64,000 nucleotides of DNA from Brachionus plicatilis (GCA_010279815.1 QEOQ01000226.1:3134057-3198056), one strand, 5' to 3'. Numbered from the stretch's first letter, positions 48,109-59,565 are shown. Made by a program: numbers and translations. The notes: generated by a model not told the origin, from the sequence alone.

Positions 48109-48699
48109 GAAAAAATTTTTTTTTTTTAATTTTTTTTTCCTCTTCAATTTGAAATTGAGTTGTTTATGTAATTTAATAGTTAGAATTTAAAAATTATAAT
48201 TTTTTTAGTGTCAAAAAGTTGAAAAATTTAACTGGGTTTAAAAAACCCCCTCCGGGACTTTATGTATAATTTTTTTTTTTGACACCAAAAAATTATAATT
48301 TATAAATTCTAACTATTAAATTACATAAACAATTCAATTTCAAATTGAAGAGGAAAAAAAAATAAAAAAAAAAAATTTTTTTCTGATTTTTATTCGATTT
48401 TTTGCAAAAAAAAAGAGCTTAAAAAACCCGCGGGTCTTCTAGTGTTAAATATTTTATATATTTGAAAAATATCTTGAAAAAAATAAATTTTGTTACGAAT
48501 AAATTAATCATCAACAAAAAATTATGTAACATCAAAAAATATGTCTGTACTTGGAAAAACGCCTATAATATTTAAATAGGCAACCAAAAATAATTGTAAA
48601 TCGTATAAACAGACTTGGGTTTATTTCTGAAGCAGTTTAAAAATACATCAAGTATTTTTCTTTTTAATTTTGTATTTACAAAAAAAATCTAAACTCAAA

Positions 48700-49100
48700 T
48701 GGGCCTAGGCTTACAAAATCCAGCAGCACATGGGTCCGTTGCTCACTTCAAAATCCATTGTCAAGCATTTGACAAACTTGGCATCAGGCAGCCGAATTCT
48801 AAGCTCAAGGTAATAGATAAATTTTTTAAATTAGAAAAAAAAAATGACTCCGCATTTTTTCTAACTTGGAAAATTTTCACGTTTTGTGGCATTAAGTTAA
48901 GACACTGCTAAAAAAATGATGCATGGCGCACTTACATAACCAAGAGGGTGGGTACCAGACATAATATGAGATGACTGAGCCAATAGACAAGACACGGAAT
49001 TTGAATGCACGCAATTTGCCAGGCTCATTATGATCTAACCAATTTGGTAAAGTAATTGTGCATAAAAAATGTTCGATTGCCACCAAATGAGCTTTTAAAA
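48700..49100 (-). other. Possible exons of an unrecognised minus-strand gene
   Basis: Less AT-biased island. One candidate exon (about 49098-48943) reads VAIEHFLCTITLPNWLDHNE, PGKLRAFKFRVLSIGSVISY and VWYPPSWL and is bounded by TTTTTAAAAG and a strong GTAAGT donor. Another (about 48803-48711) reads IRLPDAKFVKCLTMDFEVS and NGPMCCWIL with a GTAAGC donor. I do not recognise the protein. The plus strand has a competing 36-codon frame ending at GTAATAG, so the strand is uncertain. It lies just upstream of trehalase. Confidence 0.25.
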
Positions 49101-49211
49101 ATTTTAAATAAAATAATTTTTTGAATTTATTTTTTATTTAATGAGGCCCCCTTTTTAACAATTTCCAATTTCTAGTTACGTAATATATTATGTTTTTTAT
49201 TAACAAATTAA

Positions 49212-50960
49212 ATGATGAAGCTGAACTGGTTGTATATAATTATTTTTTTGAGTAGAATTTCAAAAAATGAAAATGTAAGCTTATCTCACACACTGAGTCC
49301 CGACATAATGAAGCTCAAAATGCAAAATGATGTAAACAACAACACCGAGTTTTTGGCGGCCGCGGCCGACTTCTACTCAAACGAAAAGTATCTGCGCGCC
49401 CTCAAGCGACTGCAGCCCAATGCAGACTCCAAGTCAATAGTGGACCGGGCGACCAAGAAGCCGCTCCACGAGGTCCTCGCTGCTCTGGACGCTCTGGACG
49501 AGTTCAATCTGGAAGATGTGCAAAATTTTGTGGACTTGTTCCTCCATCCGCCAGGCGTGGAAATAAAAGCGGCCAAGCTCACAGACTGGAGCGACCAACC
49601 CGACATCCTGCACAGACTACAAAACAAAGAACTAAAGGAATTTTTTGGCGCTCTAAACAGACAATGGCTTGACTTGTACAAGGCCTTTGACGCGGAAATG
49701 CTGGGTCCTGGCTCGGTGTCCAGTCACCTGCCCATGCTGCACCCGTTCATAGTGCCCGGCGGCCGCTTCCTCGAAATCTACTACTGGGACACCTATTGGA
49801 CTGTGGAGGGCCTGCTGGTCAGCGGCATGTTTGACACTGTGCGCCAAATGATAGAAAATTTTGTTAATTTTATAAATTTGTACGGATTTATTCCGAACGG
49901 CTCTCGGGTCTACTATCTGAACCGAAGCCAGCCGCCCTATTTTGCCCAGATAGTGCTCAAGTACTACGAGACATGTCTCAATTCGGACAAGCTCACTCTG
50001 CACCAAAAGAGCCTGGTAAAAGAGTTTGTGTTCAACGAGGCGCTTGACTCGTTGAAAAAAGAGTATGATTTTTGGATGAGGGAAAAGTTAATAGAAATTA
50101 ATTTCAAAAATAAAACATATAAGGTGAATATTTTTAAGGCAAAGACGGACAAACCGCGTCCCGAGTCCTACTTCGAAGACATAATCACTGCCGACTTTTT
50201 GACCGATGACGCCCAAAAGGGAAAATTGTACCAGCATATCGCGTCGGGTGCCGAGTCTGGCCACGACTTTACCAGCAGATGGTTCCAGGACCCCATGAAA
50301 ATAAGCACCATCGAAGCGTCTGATATCATACCTGTTGATCTAAATGCCATTTTGTACAAAACCGAACTAGTTATATCCAAATTGAGCCACTTGAAAGGCG
50401 ACCTGGACACAGCCAAGCAATTTAGGAATTTTTCAATCGAAAGAATGAACACCATAAACACGGTGCTCTGGTCACAAGAGAACAAGATGTGGAATGACTT
50501 GAACATAAATAGACTCACAGCCCAGTCTGAACACTTCTACTTGTCCAATTTGTCGCCTCTGTGGTTTGGAATAGAGCCTCCGCAAAATGTGTCCGAGACC
50601 GAAATGATCGATCTGCACATCCGCAACTCCATAGACAACTACAACGGCGTACCATTCTCGTACATTTACTCCAAAGAGCAGTGGGACTTTCCTAATGCAT
50701 GGGCGCCTTACCAGCTGAGTGTGGTCGAGATGATTTACAAGTTTGATGAAGAGCTCGCTCTGAGGATGGCTAGGAAATTTTTTAACTCGGTGTACACTGG
50801 TTGGAAAGTGAATGATGCTTTTTATGAAAAGTACAATTCGCTGTGTCCCGGTCAGCGTGGTGCTGGTGGCGAGTACGAGGTGCAGTCCGGTTTTGGATGG
50901 ACCAATGGTGTTGTTCTTAGGTTGATTGAAGTCTTTGGAGACAAACTTATGCAAAATTGA
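49212..50960 (+). CDS. TREH: Trehalase (GH37), single exon
   Basis: Hydrolyses alpha,alpha-trehalose to two glucose. The 582-residue uninterrupted frame matches the usual animal length (about 580). The N-terminus MMKLNWLYIIIFLSRISK is a hydrophobic signal-like segment, so the enzyme is probably secreted or membrane-bound. Both family signatures are present: PGGRFLEIYYWDTYW (182-196) and QWDFPNAWAP (490-499). Catalytic Asp is in ESGHDFTSRW (352) and catalytic Glu in GGEYEVQSGFGWTNG (554). The Trp usual before the catalytic Asp (ESGWDF) is His here. There is no intron, unlike the other host genes. GC is clearly higher than the flanks. AATAAA words follow about 150 bp after the stop. The start is the first of two adjacent ATGs. 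Confidence 0.96.
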   Translation: MMKLNWLYIIIFLSRISKNENVSLSHTLSPDIMKLKMQNDVNNNTEFLAAAADFYSNEKYLRALKRLQPNADSKSIVDRATKKPLHEVLAALDALDEFNLEDVQNFVDLFLHPPGVEIKAAKLTDWSDQPDILHRLQNKELKEFFGALNRQWLDLYKAFDAEMLGPGSVSSHLPMLHPFIVPGGRFLEIYYWDTYWTVEGLLVSGMFDTVRQMIENFVNFINLYGFIPNGSRVYYLNRSQPPYFAQIVLKYYETCLNSDKLTLHQKSLVKEFVFNEALDSLKKEYDFWMREKLIEINFKNKTYKVNIFKAKTDKPRPESYFEDIITADFLTDDAQKGKLYQHIASGAESGHDFTSRWFQDPMKISTIEASDIIPVDLNAILYKTELVISKLSHLKGDLDTAKQFRNFSIERMNTINTVLWSQENKMWNDLNINRLTAQSEHFYLSNLSPLWFGIEPPQNVSETEMIDLHIRNSIDNYNGVPFSYIYSKEQWDFPNAWAPYQLSVVEMIYKFDEELALRMARKFFNSVYTGWKVNDAFYEKYNSLCPGQRGAGGEYEVQSGFGWTNGVVLRLIEVFGDKLMQN

Positions 50961-51808
50961 TTTTTTTTTTTTTTTTGAGAAAATTATTCATTTTTTGTTT
51001 AATCGATTGATAAATCAAATTATTCGCAGTTAAATTTTATTTCTTGTATTTAATTTTTAAAATTTAAAAATTTTTTTTCTTCTATAGGAAATTTTTGATC
51101 TTCATTTAAAAATAAAGAATAAATGCGCACATTTTTTTGTGGTTTTTAATTAATTAGATAATTTTGAAAATCTAATGAGCAACATAATTTTAAAATTGTT
51201 AAATTAATTTTGTTTAATTCAAATTATTTAATAGTTGTCCTAAAATTCAATTTGAAAAAAAATGATGGACCGATAATGATATAAAAGTGAAATTTTGAGA
51301 GGATTTTTTTTCGAGTTTCTAAAATTCATATCTATTTTGATACATATTTAAACATTTTTAAATTATATTTGACTACTAGCTTGGAAGTTTTTTAATAATT
51401 TCTTAAACTAATTAAAATTTTTGCAAAATTCTTGTCATTTTTTAATGGACAATGATGATTTTGAAAAACTAATTTTAAATATTTTTTTTCATAGATTTTG
51501 GCGATTTATGATCAAGATTTAATAAATGTTTTTCAAAGATTAGTTTAGTAGATTTTTGATTTGTTTTTATTTGCATATACCTTTGGACCCTTTGAAAAAA
51601 TCTTGATTTTTGACTTAAACTAAAAGATGCCGAATTTATTCATTAAAGAAAGATAATTTAGTGAAATTTAATTTTATAACAAAAAATAACATAAACAGTC
51701 TATAACATTATTTTGCGTAAAACTATTTAATAAATGTAGAAAAAATTAAAAATTTCAAGAAGAAAAAATGTTAAGTTTTACTTGAAATAACGTAATATTA
51801 GGTATTTT
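50961..51808. other. Trehalase 3' flank
   Basis: Holds the polyadenylation signals near 51108-51125 and then AT-rich sequence without recognised features. Confidence 0.5.
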
Positions 51809-52440
51809 GGGTGCGGATAATTTCGACAAAGAAAATTTGGACATAATTAATTCGACAGGTAGATACAAAAATTGGATAGGTATAATTTCGACGTGATATT
51901 AATTAGACATAGAATATTCGACATAAATAAATGAAAAAAATTTTATTCGTTAATCAATTTTCTAATATATTGTTTTCTTATTGGTTATAAAGTTTTGTAA
52001 TAAAAAGATTGTTTGTTTTACATGAATTCTATTAAAAAAGATAAATATTTGCAAAATTTAATGACTTCTTCTGTGTTATAGTCAACAATTGCTTGATTAA
52101 TCTTTTCCTCTAATACCACATAACAAGCCTTGCGTCTATTTACCACACCAGTAGATAACTGAACGTACAAGTTATCTGTGTTAGACTGTTCAGCTTTCAT
52201 ACAATCAATAAATTTAAGTAAATTACATTAAGGGTATCAAACAAATTTGATAAATTTTCCATGACTAATTAATCTAATTGAAAGAATAAAAAAAATAGCA
52301 TAAAAAAAGAATTCAAGTCGAAATTAATTTTGTCGAAATATAACACGTCGAATTATTATTATGTCTAATTTAGGCATGTCGAATTAATTTATGTCCAAAA
52401 ATTACTTGTCGAAATTATCTTGTCGAAATTATGCAGATCC
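51809..52440. mobile_element. Non-autonomous MULE with TTTCGACAA subterminal arrays
   Basis: Ends carry GGATAATTTCGACAA / TTGTCGAAATTATGC, followed by several AATTTCGACA or GTCGAAATT words on each side. Flanks AGGTATTTT (51800-51808) and AGGTATTCT (52441-52449) form a 9-bp target duplication with one mismatch, as expected for MULEs. The inside has the transposase tail below. Confidence 0.8.
52018..52215 (-). pseudogene. MULE transposase C-terminal remnant
   Basis: Reads LKFIDCMKAEQSNTDNLYVQ, LSTGVVNRRKACYVVLEEKI and NQAIVDYNTEEVIKF to a stop. It aligns block by block with VDKFREEQKKTEDLLVKLETG.. of the intact copy at 38548-40107. The catalytic core is absent. Confidence 0.7.
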
Positions 52441-53351
52441 AGGTATTCTTACATCATTTTACACAAGCTAACATTTATCACACCCTCTTTTATTTTAATT
52501 TTATGCAATCTTACATTTTTTGATGAAAAATCACGTAAAATTATGTAATTTATCCATTCTGCGATTTAAATTAAAACACTGTAGTTTTTTTGATAGAAAT
52601 TAAATTTTTTAAATGAATGTTTTAGTTCTCGAATATTTTCATAATTAAATTTTTAACAATTTGTTGATCAAGTTTAATAAAAATAATAGTTTAAAACTCT
52701 CAAATATGTGGAAATAATATGCAAGTAAAAAATAGTTTTTTCTCTATTTTTTATTATTATTTAAAAAAAAAAACGGCTTATACAAGTCAATATAGAAATA
52801 TTTAATTAAATTTCCAACACAGAAAATTATACTGATTATAAAAAAAATATTAAATTCCAATGAATCACATGCGAAAATTTCAGTTATTCTGTAAACCTCT
52901 AAATTTAGAAAGCCCAGTACTCGATTTTTGCACATTATCTAATTTACACATACTAATATATTTAAATAAACACAAACTAAAAATGCAACAAAAGTAGAAA
53001 TAGTATAAAGTAAAAATAGAAAGTTTGTAATTCAATTTAATTTTAAGATGAGAAAGCGAGCTTAGTTATAAATTAAATAAATATGTTGCCTTGCTGATGA
53101 TTTCGACATAAAGAACGAAACCATTATCTTATTGGTCCACGGTTTTGCATTTATTTGTAGTAGAAGCAGTAATAACTCAGATCAAATTCGGGAAATAACT
53201 CTACAAATTTGTCAAAGATCAGGTTGATGTTGTTATTTGTTCTTTTTAAAAAAAATTAAATTCTAATTTGATGTCTTTTATACAGAAGCTGTTTATGAAT
53301 TTGCTAAAATAGAACTCAAATGTGTTCATTCCATAGTTATTTAGATCACTT

Positions 53352-54632
53352 CCCAGTCAGACATTTTATAGAGATTTTTTGTAGTATCTGTAAAGATTCT
53401 TTATAAAATCTCTAAAATTTGGCCTATTTTGAAGTAAAAATAGAGATATTCTAGAGATAAAATAAAATCATTAATGTGAATAAAAAATTCTTTATTTTCT
53501 CTCTAAATTCTCCGTAAAATACTTGCTGTGTTTTTTTACGGATAAATTTGTAAAAAAATTTTAGAGATTTTTTGAAGTATCTTTAAAGATTCTTTAAAAG
53601 ATCCCATAATCAGAAATTTTTGAAGACAATATAAAGATTTTCTAGCGATTTATAATAAAAAGATTATAAAGAATAATTAATTTTCGTTTAACATAATTTA
53701 AATTCTTTATAATTTCTCTAAATTTTCTTTAAAATTTTTAATTTTTTTACAAATAAGTAATATACTCTCAATCAAGTTAAACGGTTTAAATTTTTTAATA
53801 ATTTCATCAAAATTTTTTAAAAATTTGAAGATTTTTTCAAATTATTTTATTTGTTTAAACCAAAAATTGTTTAAACCAAATGCAAATGATAAAACACTTG
53901 TTACCCTTTCAAGCGAATATCCCAACTTTTTTTTAGAACCTTTAGCAAGATCATCAGTTCTCTCACTAATAGAATCCTGTTCTGAAAATCAAGGCTCTCG
54001 TTGCATGCGGAAGGCATTACTTGTGCTCGTTCCTGATGCACAATCTTGGATTTCAAAGACAGCAAAACAATTTAAACGTGATTTTGCAAATATAATCAAT
54101 CCAGTGTTTGGTATTTTTTTTTAAATATTAATTTATTTAATAAAATACATTTATTTAATAGATATGATCAGTAAACAGGATTCAAATTTTAACGTGACAG
54201 CATTAAACTCGACTCTAAATTCGATAATCGTAGATTTAAAAAAAAAAATTGAAATTAATTTTGTAAATATTTGTAATTATTTTATTTGGTAAAAACTAAA
54301 GAATTTTTATATTTTATAATAATTTTTGTAATAATTTTGTAATAATTTTTGTAATATTTTATAACAATTTTTGTTATTTTAATCAATCCAAGAACCTTAA
54401 TTTAAAATAAAATTTATTTTACTTATAAATTTGATTAAAATTTTCGGCGTTTAAGTTTATTAAAAATAAAGATTTTAAAAAGATTTTTTAAAGAAATTTT
54501 GTTGAAAATTTTGAGTATTTTTGGAGATATTTTTAGAGAATTTTTAAAGAAAAATGTCCGATAACCTCTAAAAATTCTTTAAAAATATCTCCAAAAATTC
54601 TTTAAAGATTCTTTAAAATAAGATTGACTGGG
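53352..54632. mobile_element. TIR element (CCCAGTCA ends) carrying a two-exon gene
   Basis: Ends CCCAGTCAGACATTTTATAG and the complement of CCCAGTCAATCTTATTTTAA. Subterminal regions are dense in AAAGATTCTTTA and AGAGATTTT words (53370-53720, 54510-54620). It splits the LINE frame. Flanking 8-mers do not match well, so the target duplication is unresolved and the superfamily is unknown. The passenger gene is described next. Confidence 0.7.
53825..54292 (+). CDS. Unrecognised two-exon protein inside the CCCAGTCA element
   Basis: Exon 1 (53825-54110) and exon 2 (54162-54292) join in frame across a 51-bp GT-AG intron, the size seen in host genes, giving 138 residues. Visible: NDKTLVTLSSEYPNFFLEPL, ARSSVLSLIESCSENQGSRC, RKALLVLVPDAQSWISKTA, KQFKRDFANIINPVFDMISK. 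No motif was recognised; a distant BEN-like fold was considered on the SSVLSLIESC...W pattern but not supported. The true start may be later, near LFKPNANDK. The gene is more likely a transposon or passenger protein than a host gene. Confidence 0.45.
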
Positions 54633-56618
54633 TGATTCTTGGAATTTGAAGCTGTCCAATGTTTTTAAAAGGGTATTTTTTTTCTAGATGATTGTTGTTG
54701 ATTAGACTCTTAGCAAGGGCTGCTGGAGCATTTGGATCATTTAAAACTTTGAAAGAGAACGCAGTTGTTCTGCCTAATACTCTTTGCCGAAAATTTGCCA
54801 AGCCATACTTTTCAAGTAAATTATTAAATTTATTGTAATCTTTAGATATTTCCACTATTGATTTTAATCCCAGTAGTTTGTTTAGACAAATGTTGTAGCA
54901 GTTGGCAAGCTTCTGTATCGCTTCTTTTGGAAAATATCCAAATAGTGTCGCAGAGTAGTCGAAATATGGAAAGATGAATGATTTGAAAAATTTAAGTTTA
55001 ACTGAACTAGGTAAATAGTAAAGTCTTTTTATGGAGTGTAATTTGCTATTAACAGTCTTTCTTATGTGACCACAGTATGTGCTAAAGTTGAGTTTATTGT
55101 TTATTATGACGCCAAGAAGTTTAAATGAGTTTACTACCATTATTTTGTTGCCATCAACATTAATTTCATTCGGAAGTTCCACATTCTTTTTATTTGTAAC
55201 AAACATTACATAAGTTTTAGACCAGTTGATATCGAGCCTGTAAAATGCACACCATTTTATCATCTCTTTAATTGATTCACGAAATAATTCCAGGAGAACA
55301 GTTAGGTCATTTTCAGATCTTTATAGTGTAGTATCGTCAGCAAATAAGAGAGCTTTTAAGTGTGTGATGAAAATGGTAAGTCAATGATGAATAGCAGAAG
55401 GAGGAGTGGTCCTAGCACGTTTCCCTGAGGTACAGATAATCGAATCTGCCTCTGACTAGAGAGGTTGTTGTCAGACTAGTTGACTTCTTTCTGAGAAGTA
55501 GTTAGCTATTAGGAGAATAGATTTTTCGCTAAAATCATATTTTTTTAGTTTGCTTAAGAGCAGGCTGGCTCAACCAAGTCAAATTTTCGAAGATCCATGA
55601 ATAAAAACAGGCCAAAATGTTTTTTACTTTTAATACGGTTCATTTCACTTATCAATATGTGCAAAGCTGTCTCACAAGAATGATCAGATCGGAAACCATG
55701 TTGTCCATCAAAAAGTACGTTTTCTTTATTTAAGTATGCAATCATTTGTGTTGCTAAAACTTTTTTTTTCTCTTCTCAGATCTTTGCCTTTAGAAATAAA
55801 TGATTAAAAATAAAGAAAATTAAAATTGTTTCTTCATCCTTCAATTTTTGTCTTTGGGGAACATCGAATCATCCATTGGCAACTTGAAGTTCATGATCAT
55901 GATCAAATGATCAAAACTTAATTCATTATAATCTTAATGAAAATGATTAAATTAGCTTTTATTAATTTTTTTTTAACTAAACTTAAGATGTTAACTACAT
56001 ATCCAAAAATTTAATCCGTACCGAGATTCCTGGCTCCGAAAAATTTCAGCTTAATGATTCACAAAGTTAAATTTTGAATTGCAAAATTTCAAAAAATTGA
56101 TTAAGATTTTATTTTTACTTCAGATAAAAATTCATATAATTTTCTATTTAATTAATGATTTAACAATTTATGTTTAATAAAGTTTTGTTATTTTTTATTA
56201 TAAAATTGGATTAATAATGCTTTTTTATTAAACTTAAAATAATAACTAAAAAATTTGATTTGAAATTTACATTTGATCATGAACTTCAATTTGCCTGATC
56301 CATTTCGCAAATTTTACCTTCTACACCCAAATTTAAATTTTTCATCTATTTTTTTAATATTACATTAAGCTTTTTACAAAACAGATGTTTTTGACAAAAC
56401 AAAAGTTGGGTGGAACAATATCTAGATTAAGTGAACTAATAATTGACGTTTGTTTGATGCATTTTAACATAAATCAGTTCATAAAAATTGGAAAATATAA
56501 AGTAGACAGTTTGTTAAATTACAAATATTTTCAGTATCATCTAATCATATCATAAACTCATACTCAGAATTTAAAAAAACAAAGTTTTCATGTTTGCAAT
56601 GTTAACTTAAAATTATAT

Positions 56619-56690
56619 TTTTATTTGAAACATCACAGTATTTCAACATTGGATACATTTTGTAGTTCAAACACAAAAAATTAAACCATG
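56619..56690 (-). repeat. Dispersed repeat C, copy 1 (reversed)
   Basis: The complement of AACTACAAAATGTATCCAAT, GTTGAAATACTGTGATGTTT, matching 60108-60185 and 61930-62005 in the opposite orientation. Confidence 0.6.
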
Positions 56691-57258
56691 TGTTTTAAAT
56701 ATGCAATTTTTAGTAAAAAGGAATATGCAGCATAGACATTTAAACATTTGTATAAGATAAAACTTCGAATTATGATAAACTTGATGCAAATAAATAAACG
56801 AGTTAGTATATTTTATAAAAATTTTTTTGAATTAAGATTGCTAATATAATTTTTCTTTTTCTCAATATTGAATCGTCAAATAACCGATATTTTCACCAAT
56901 CCAAGATTAAATAGGCCAACCAAATAGTATAGATTATCGAGGGTTGAATGTATTCAAGATTCAATCACAAGGATAATATTCAATTGTGTCTTCTTAATCT
57001 TAAATTTTATATGAACGTTTTTAAGTTTTTATGTTAAGCATAAGATAAATAGACAAAAATAGTTCCAAATTGCCAAGAACCCCTTTTGATTGATTTATTT
57101 AAGGTAATAGGCATGCATTCACTCAAATGCGAAAATGTATCTAAAAATAAAACAAAAATATTTTTTTTAGATAGAAATAAATATTCCTGGGAATTAAATA
57201 AAAATATTGTCCATTTTCCTTGCCTTCAATGAATTGGACTTTTTGTCAAATACAAATA

Positions 57259-57650
57259 TCAATGCTTGATTCCACTATATTTTGAAATATTTGCTTGTTC
57301 GGCTTTATCGTTGTTATTAACAAAGTCTGATTTAAAAACGATATTGTTTTTTGCCAACTTTTTTTGTTGATTTTTGTCATAAAATTGTTTACTTTCTAGC
57401 TCAACCTCTAAAAATTCTATGAATGTGCTAAAATAGCACTTGAAGCATTTCTCTAAAAGAGTTCATGTTTTTAAAAATCACCTGCAAAGTAACTTCCTTT
57501 TGAAATTCCTTTAAACCTTTAAGCTGCAAACACAAAACATTAAAAGACCCTTCGTCTAGCAGACTCACACAAGCTTTTGATTTTCTAAATCCACTTGACT
57601 TGCAAATAATTTTGAATGAAAATCGAAATTCGAAATCTTTTTAGGTATTA
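57259..57650 (-). pseudogene. Frameshifted coding remnant, possibly a LINE C-terminus
   Basis: A 73-codon frame (KSSGFRKSKACVSLLDEGSF, LKGLKEFQKEVTLQVIFKN, MNSFRE) passes by a one-base shift at GAAATGC (about 57446) into a second open frame (KCYFSTFIEFLEVELESKQF, YDKNQQKKLAKNNIVFKSDF) ending ISKYSGIKH. MNSF..CYFSTFIEF resembles MNTFEFYFSKFINSF at the end of the LINE at 53.3 kb, so a related retroelement end is the best guess. It could also be an unrecognised gene with a sequencing error in the A-run. Confidence 0.35.
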
Positions 57651-58245
57651 AGGCCGCTAATAACAATATCAACATAAAATCTCACACAAACTCTTGATTT
57701 TGCAACGGCAAAATTGCTGAAAATGGCGCATAATAATTATTGTTTCATTTGTTTAGTTGTATTACTGAAGTAGGCTGAGTTGATGCTAATTTCGGATTTT
57801 ACATATAAATCAATAAGAAAACGAGCCTTCGAAATAACTTTTAACTATTTAACTATTTTGGTCACATGTTTCCAAATACTTGATTGCTTCATTTGGACCT
57901 TCTGTTAACTATTAATATAAATTCTAATAATCTAATTAATAAATAATTAGATGCTAATGTTTTCTTTTTTTTAGTTTTTAAGAAATTAAAATCTAAATAT
58001 TAAAATCAGATATTTAAAATCTTGGGAACTGAAACCTTTAATTAAAAAAGAACATTCAAGCTTGATTTAAAAAAAAGCTTTTTCATATTTAATTGAATAT
58101 TAGACATATATTTAATACTCTATACTTAACATTCCATATAATATTATAAATTAGTATAAATTACACTATCTTATAAGATCTTAAATTAAATTTAGAGATA
58201 TTGTTTTCTTTATAAAAACACTTTTTCTTCATATCCCTTTTAGGG

Positions 58246-59565
58246 GGTTATTACTAAAACACGGACCTCCAGTTTTTAAATAAAACACGGACCCATACTT
58301 ATCTCCCCCATTAAGACTATGCCATTTATCCCCCACCATTTTTCTAGTACAAAATTTTACCAGCTTTCACGCAAGACCAAAATCTAAGCTCTAGCACAAT
58401 TGGTTCGTCCTTCATTTTGATTTTAAATCAAAAAATCTTTATTCAAATCTACGTACCCATACTTATCTCAAATCTAAAGTGTTTCAATAAATCAGAAGAG
58501 AAAAGTTTTATATAATATTCTAACCAGCCCAAAAAATAATATAAAAATCTTAACAATAAAAAATTTTTCTATATTTTAAAATTTTAAATTAACAATCATT
58601 TAATAGAAATTATTAAATCATGCTAATGCAAAAGTTATATTTTTGATCAAAAATGGGTTCGTTAATATGGACCGATAATTATTCCAATCAGATAATTTTC
58701 AAAAAATCAGAATTCGGTGTCAATTGATTTTTCATTTGACTTTTACTCTAAATAAAGACAAAATTTAAAATAAAAGTTAATTTTTAATTTTTAATTTGAC
58801 TTCACAATTTTACAAGTTTATTCCAGAAGAAATTTGAAATTATTCTTAGAATTGCGCTTACTCTTAGTTTAAGAGTGAATTTATCTAAACACAAATTGTG
58901 GATAAATATCTTGTTTTATCGCACACAATTTACCTGTAAATAAACAAAAAAATTTTCTTGTGTATATAAAATAATTAGTTATTTAGCCACAAATTGACAA
59001 TATTTTTTTGTTTATTCTTTACATTGAAATCCATCAAGTTACTCCAGATGATATTTCAACTTATAATGCGATCGAGATCAATGATGACAAATCGATCGAT
59101 GAGCCAATTTCAATTGATGAACCTAAATCAGTCGATATAGAAACGGAGATTTTAGATGAAAATGTCGAAAAAATAAGTTTAGCATCGATTGAATTAGCAA
59201 AAGATGTGCCAAAACGAGGAGCTCCTACTTTGAAGGAACGTAAACGAAAAGCCAAAGCAAACANATATAATGGAAAAAATTTAAAAAATGAAAAAAAAAT
59301 TAAATAAACAGAGTCTTAAAAATAAATTATTTAAATGAGAAATTTAAAAAATAAATTTAATGAATTAAAACTATCTATTTTGATTTCAAGCTTAAATGAA
59401 GGGCGAACCAAATGTGCTAGAGCTTAGATTTTGGTCTTGCGTGAAAGCTGGTAAAATTTTGTACTAGAAAAATGGTGGGGGGTAAATGGCATAGTCTTAA
59501 TGGGGGAGATAAGTATGGGTCCGTGTTTTATTTAAAAACTGGAGGTCCGTGTTTTAGTAATAACC
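58246..59565. mobile_element. Element with GGTTATTACTAAAACACGG ends
   Basis: Inverted ends GGTTATTACTAAAACACGG extend about 190 bp on both sides, including AATGGTGGGGG(G)TAAATGGC and TTTTGGTCTTGCGTGAAAGC. It contains a coding tail at 59039-59307. An ambiguous base (N) stands at 59264, just before a segment that is duplicated at 60481-60755. Superfamily unknown. Confidence 0.75.
59039..59307 (+). pseudogene. C-terminal coding piece with acidic region and basic tail
   Basis: After an acceptor-like CATCAAG: TPDDISTYNAIEINDDKSID, an acidic stretch with SID/EP repeats, then ELAKDVPKRGAPTLKERKRK and a Lys/Asn-rich end. PKRGAP..KERKRK resembles a degenerate AT-hook. No catalytic domain. The N at 59264 leaves one codon undefined. 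Confidence 0.45.

Larger units (their letters stand above)
45715..48444. mobile_element. piggyBac element with TTAA ends, internally rearranged
   Basis: Ends CACTAGAAGACCCG / CGGGTCTTCTAGTG, each flanked by TTAA (45711-45714, 48445-48448), the piggyBac target site. The last part of a piggyBac transposase lies at 47372-47728 on the minus strand. The catalytic part has been replaced by a 1.4-kb palindrome (45889-47282), and a MITE sits at 47755-48108. The right half also has a nested inverted repeat (48136-48235 against 48262-48358). Confidence 0.85.
53235..55760 (-). pseudogene. Non-LTR retrotransposon ORF2 (RT), broken and split by an insertion
   Basis: Minus-strand order: VLFDGQHGFRSDHSCETALH and FLFMDLRKFDLVEP (55554-55745), VPQGNVLGPLLLLLFIIDLP and ALLFADDTTL (about 55320-55440), then an open frame of 216 codons (54613-55263) with INWSKTYVMFV and LLEKYGLANFRQRVLGR. 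FADD is the RT catalytic motif. After IGQLQIPRIT the frame is cut by the TIR element at 53352-54632 and resumes on the other side as SDLNNYGMNTFEFYFSKFIN, SFCIKDIKLEF to a stop at about 53235. The type is jockey/CR1-like by these motifs. Several frameshifts make it dead. Confidence 0.8.
55761..58245. other. Region between LINE and the GGTTATTAC element
   Basis: Mostly AT-rich. It contains the reversed dispersed repeat at 56619-56690 and the coding relic at 57259-57650. No host gene was found. Confidence 0.4.

Noticed and set aside
49373..50954. Five minus-strand frames opposite trehalase
   Set aside because: High GC of the real gene keeps antisense frames open; none shows a motif.
53110..53340. 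Plus-strand reading with ETIILLVHGFAF that looked like a lipase exon with a downstream splice
   Set aside because: The minus strand here is the end of the LINE protein (NTFEFYFSKFINSF). Open stretches of this length are expected by chance in the window, and the GXSXG and other lipase motifs are missing.
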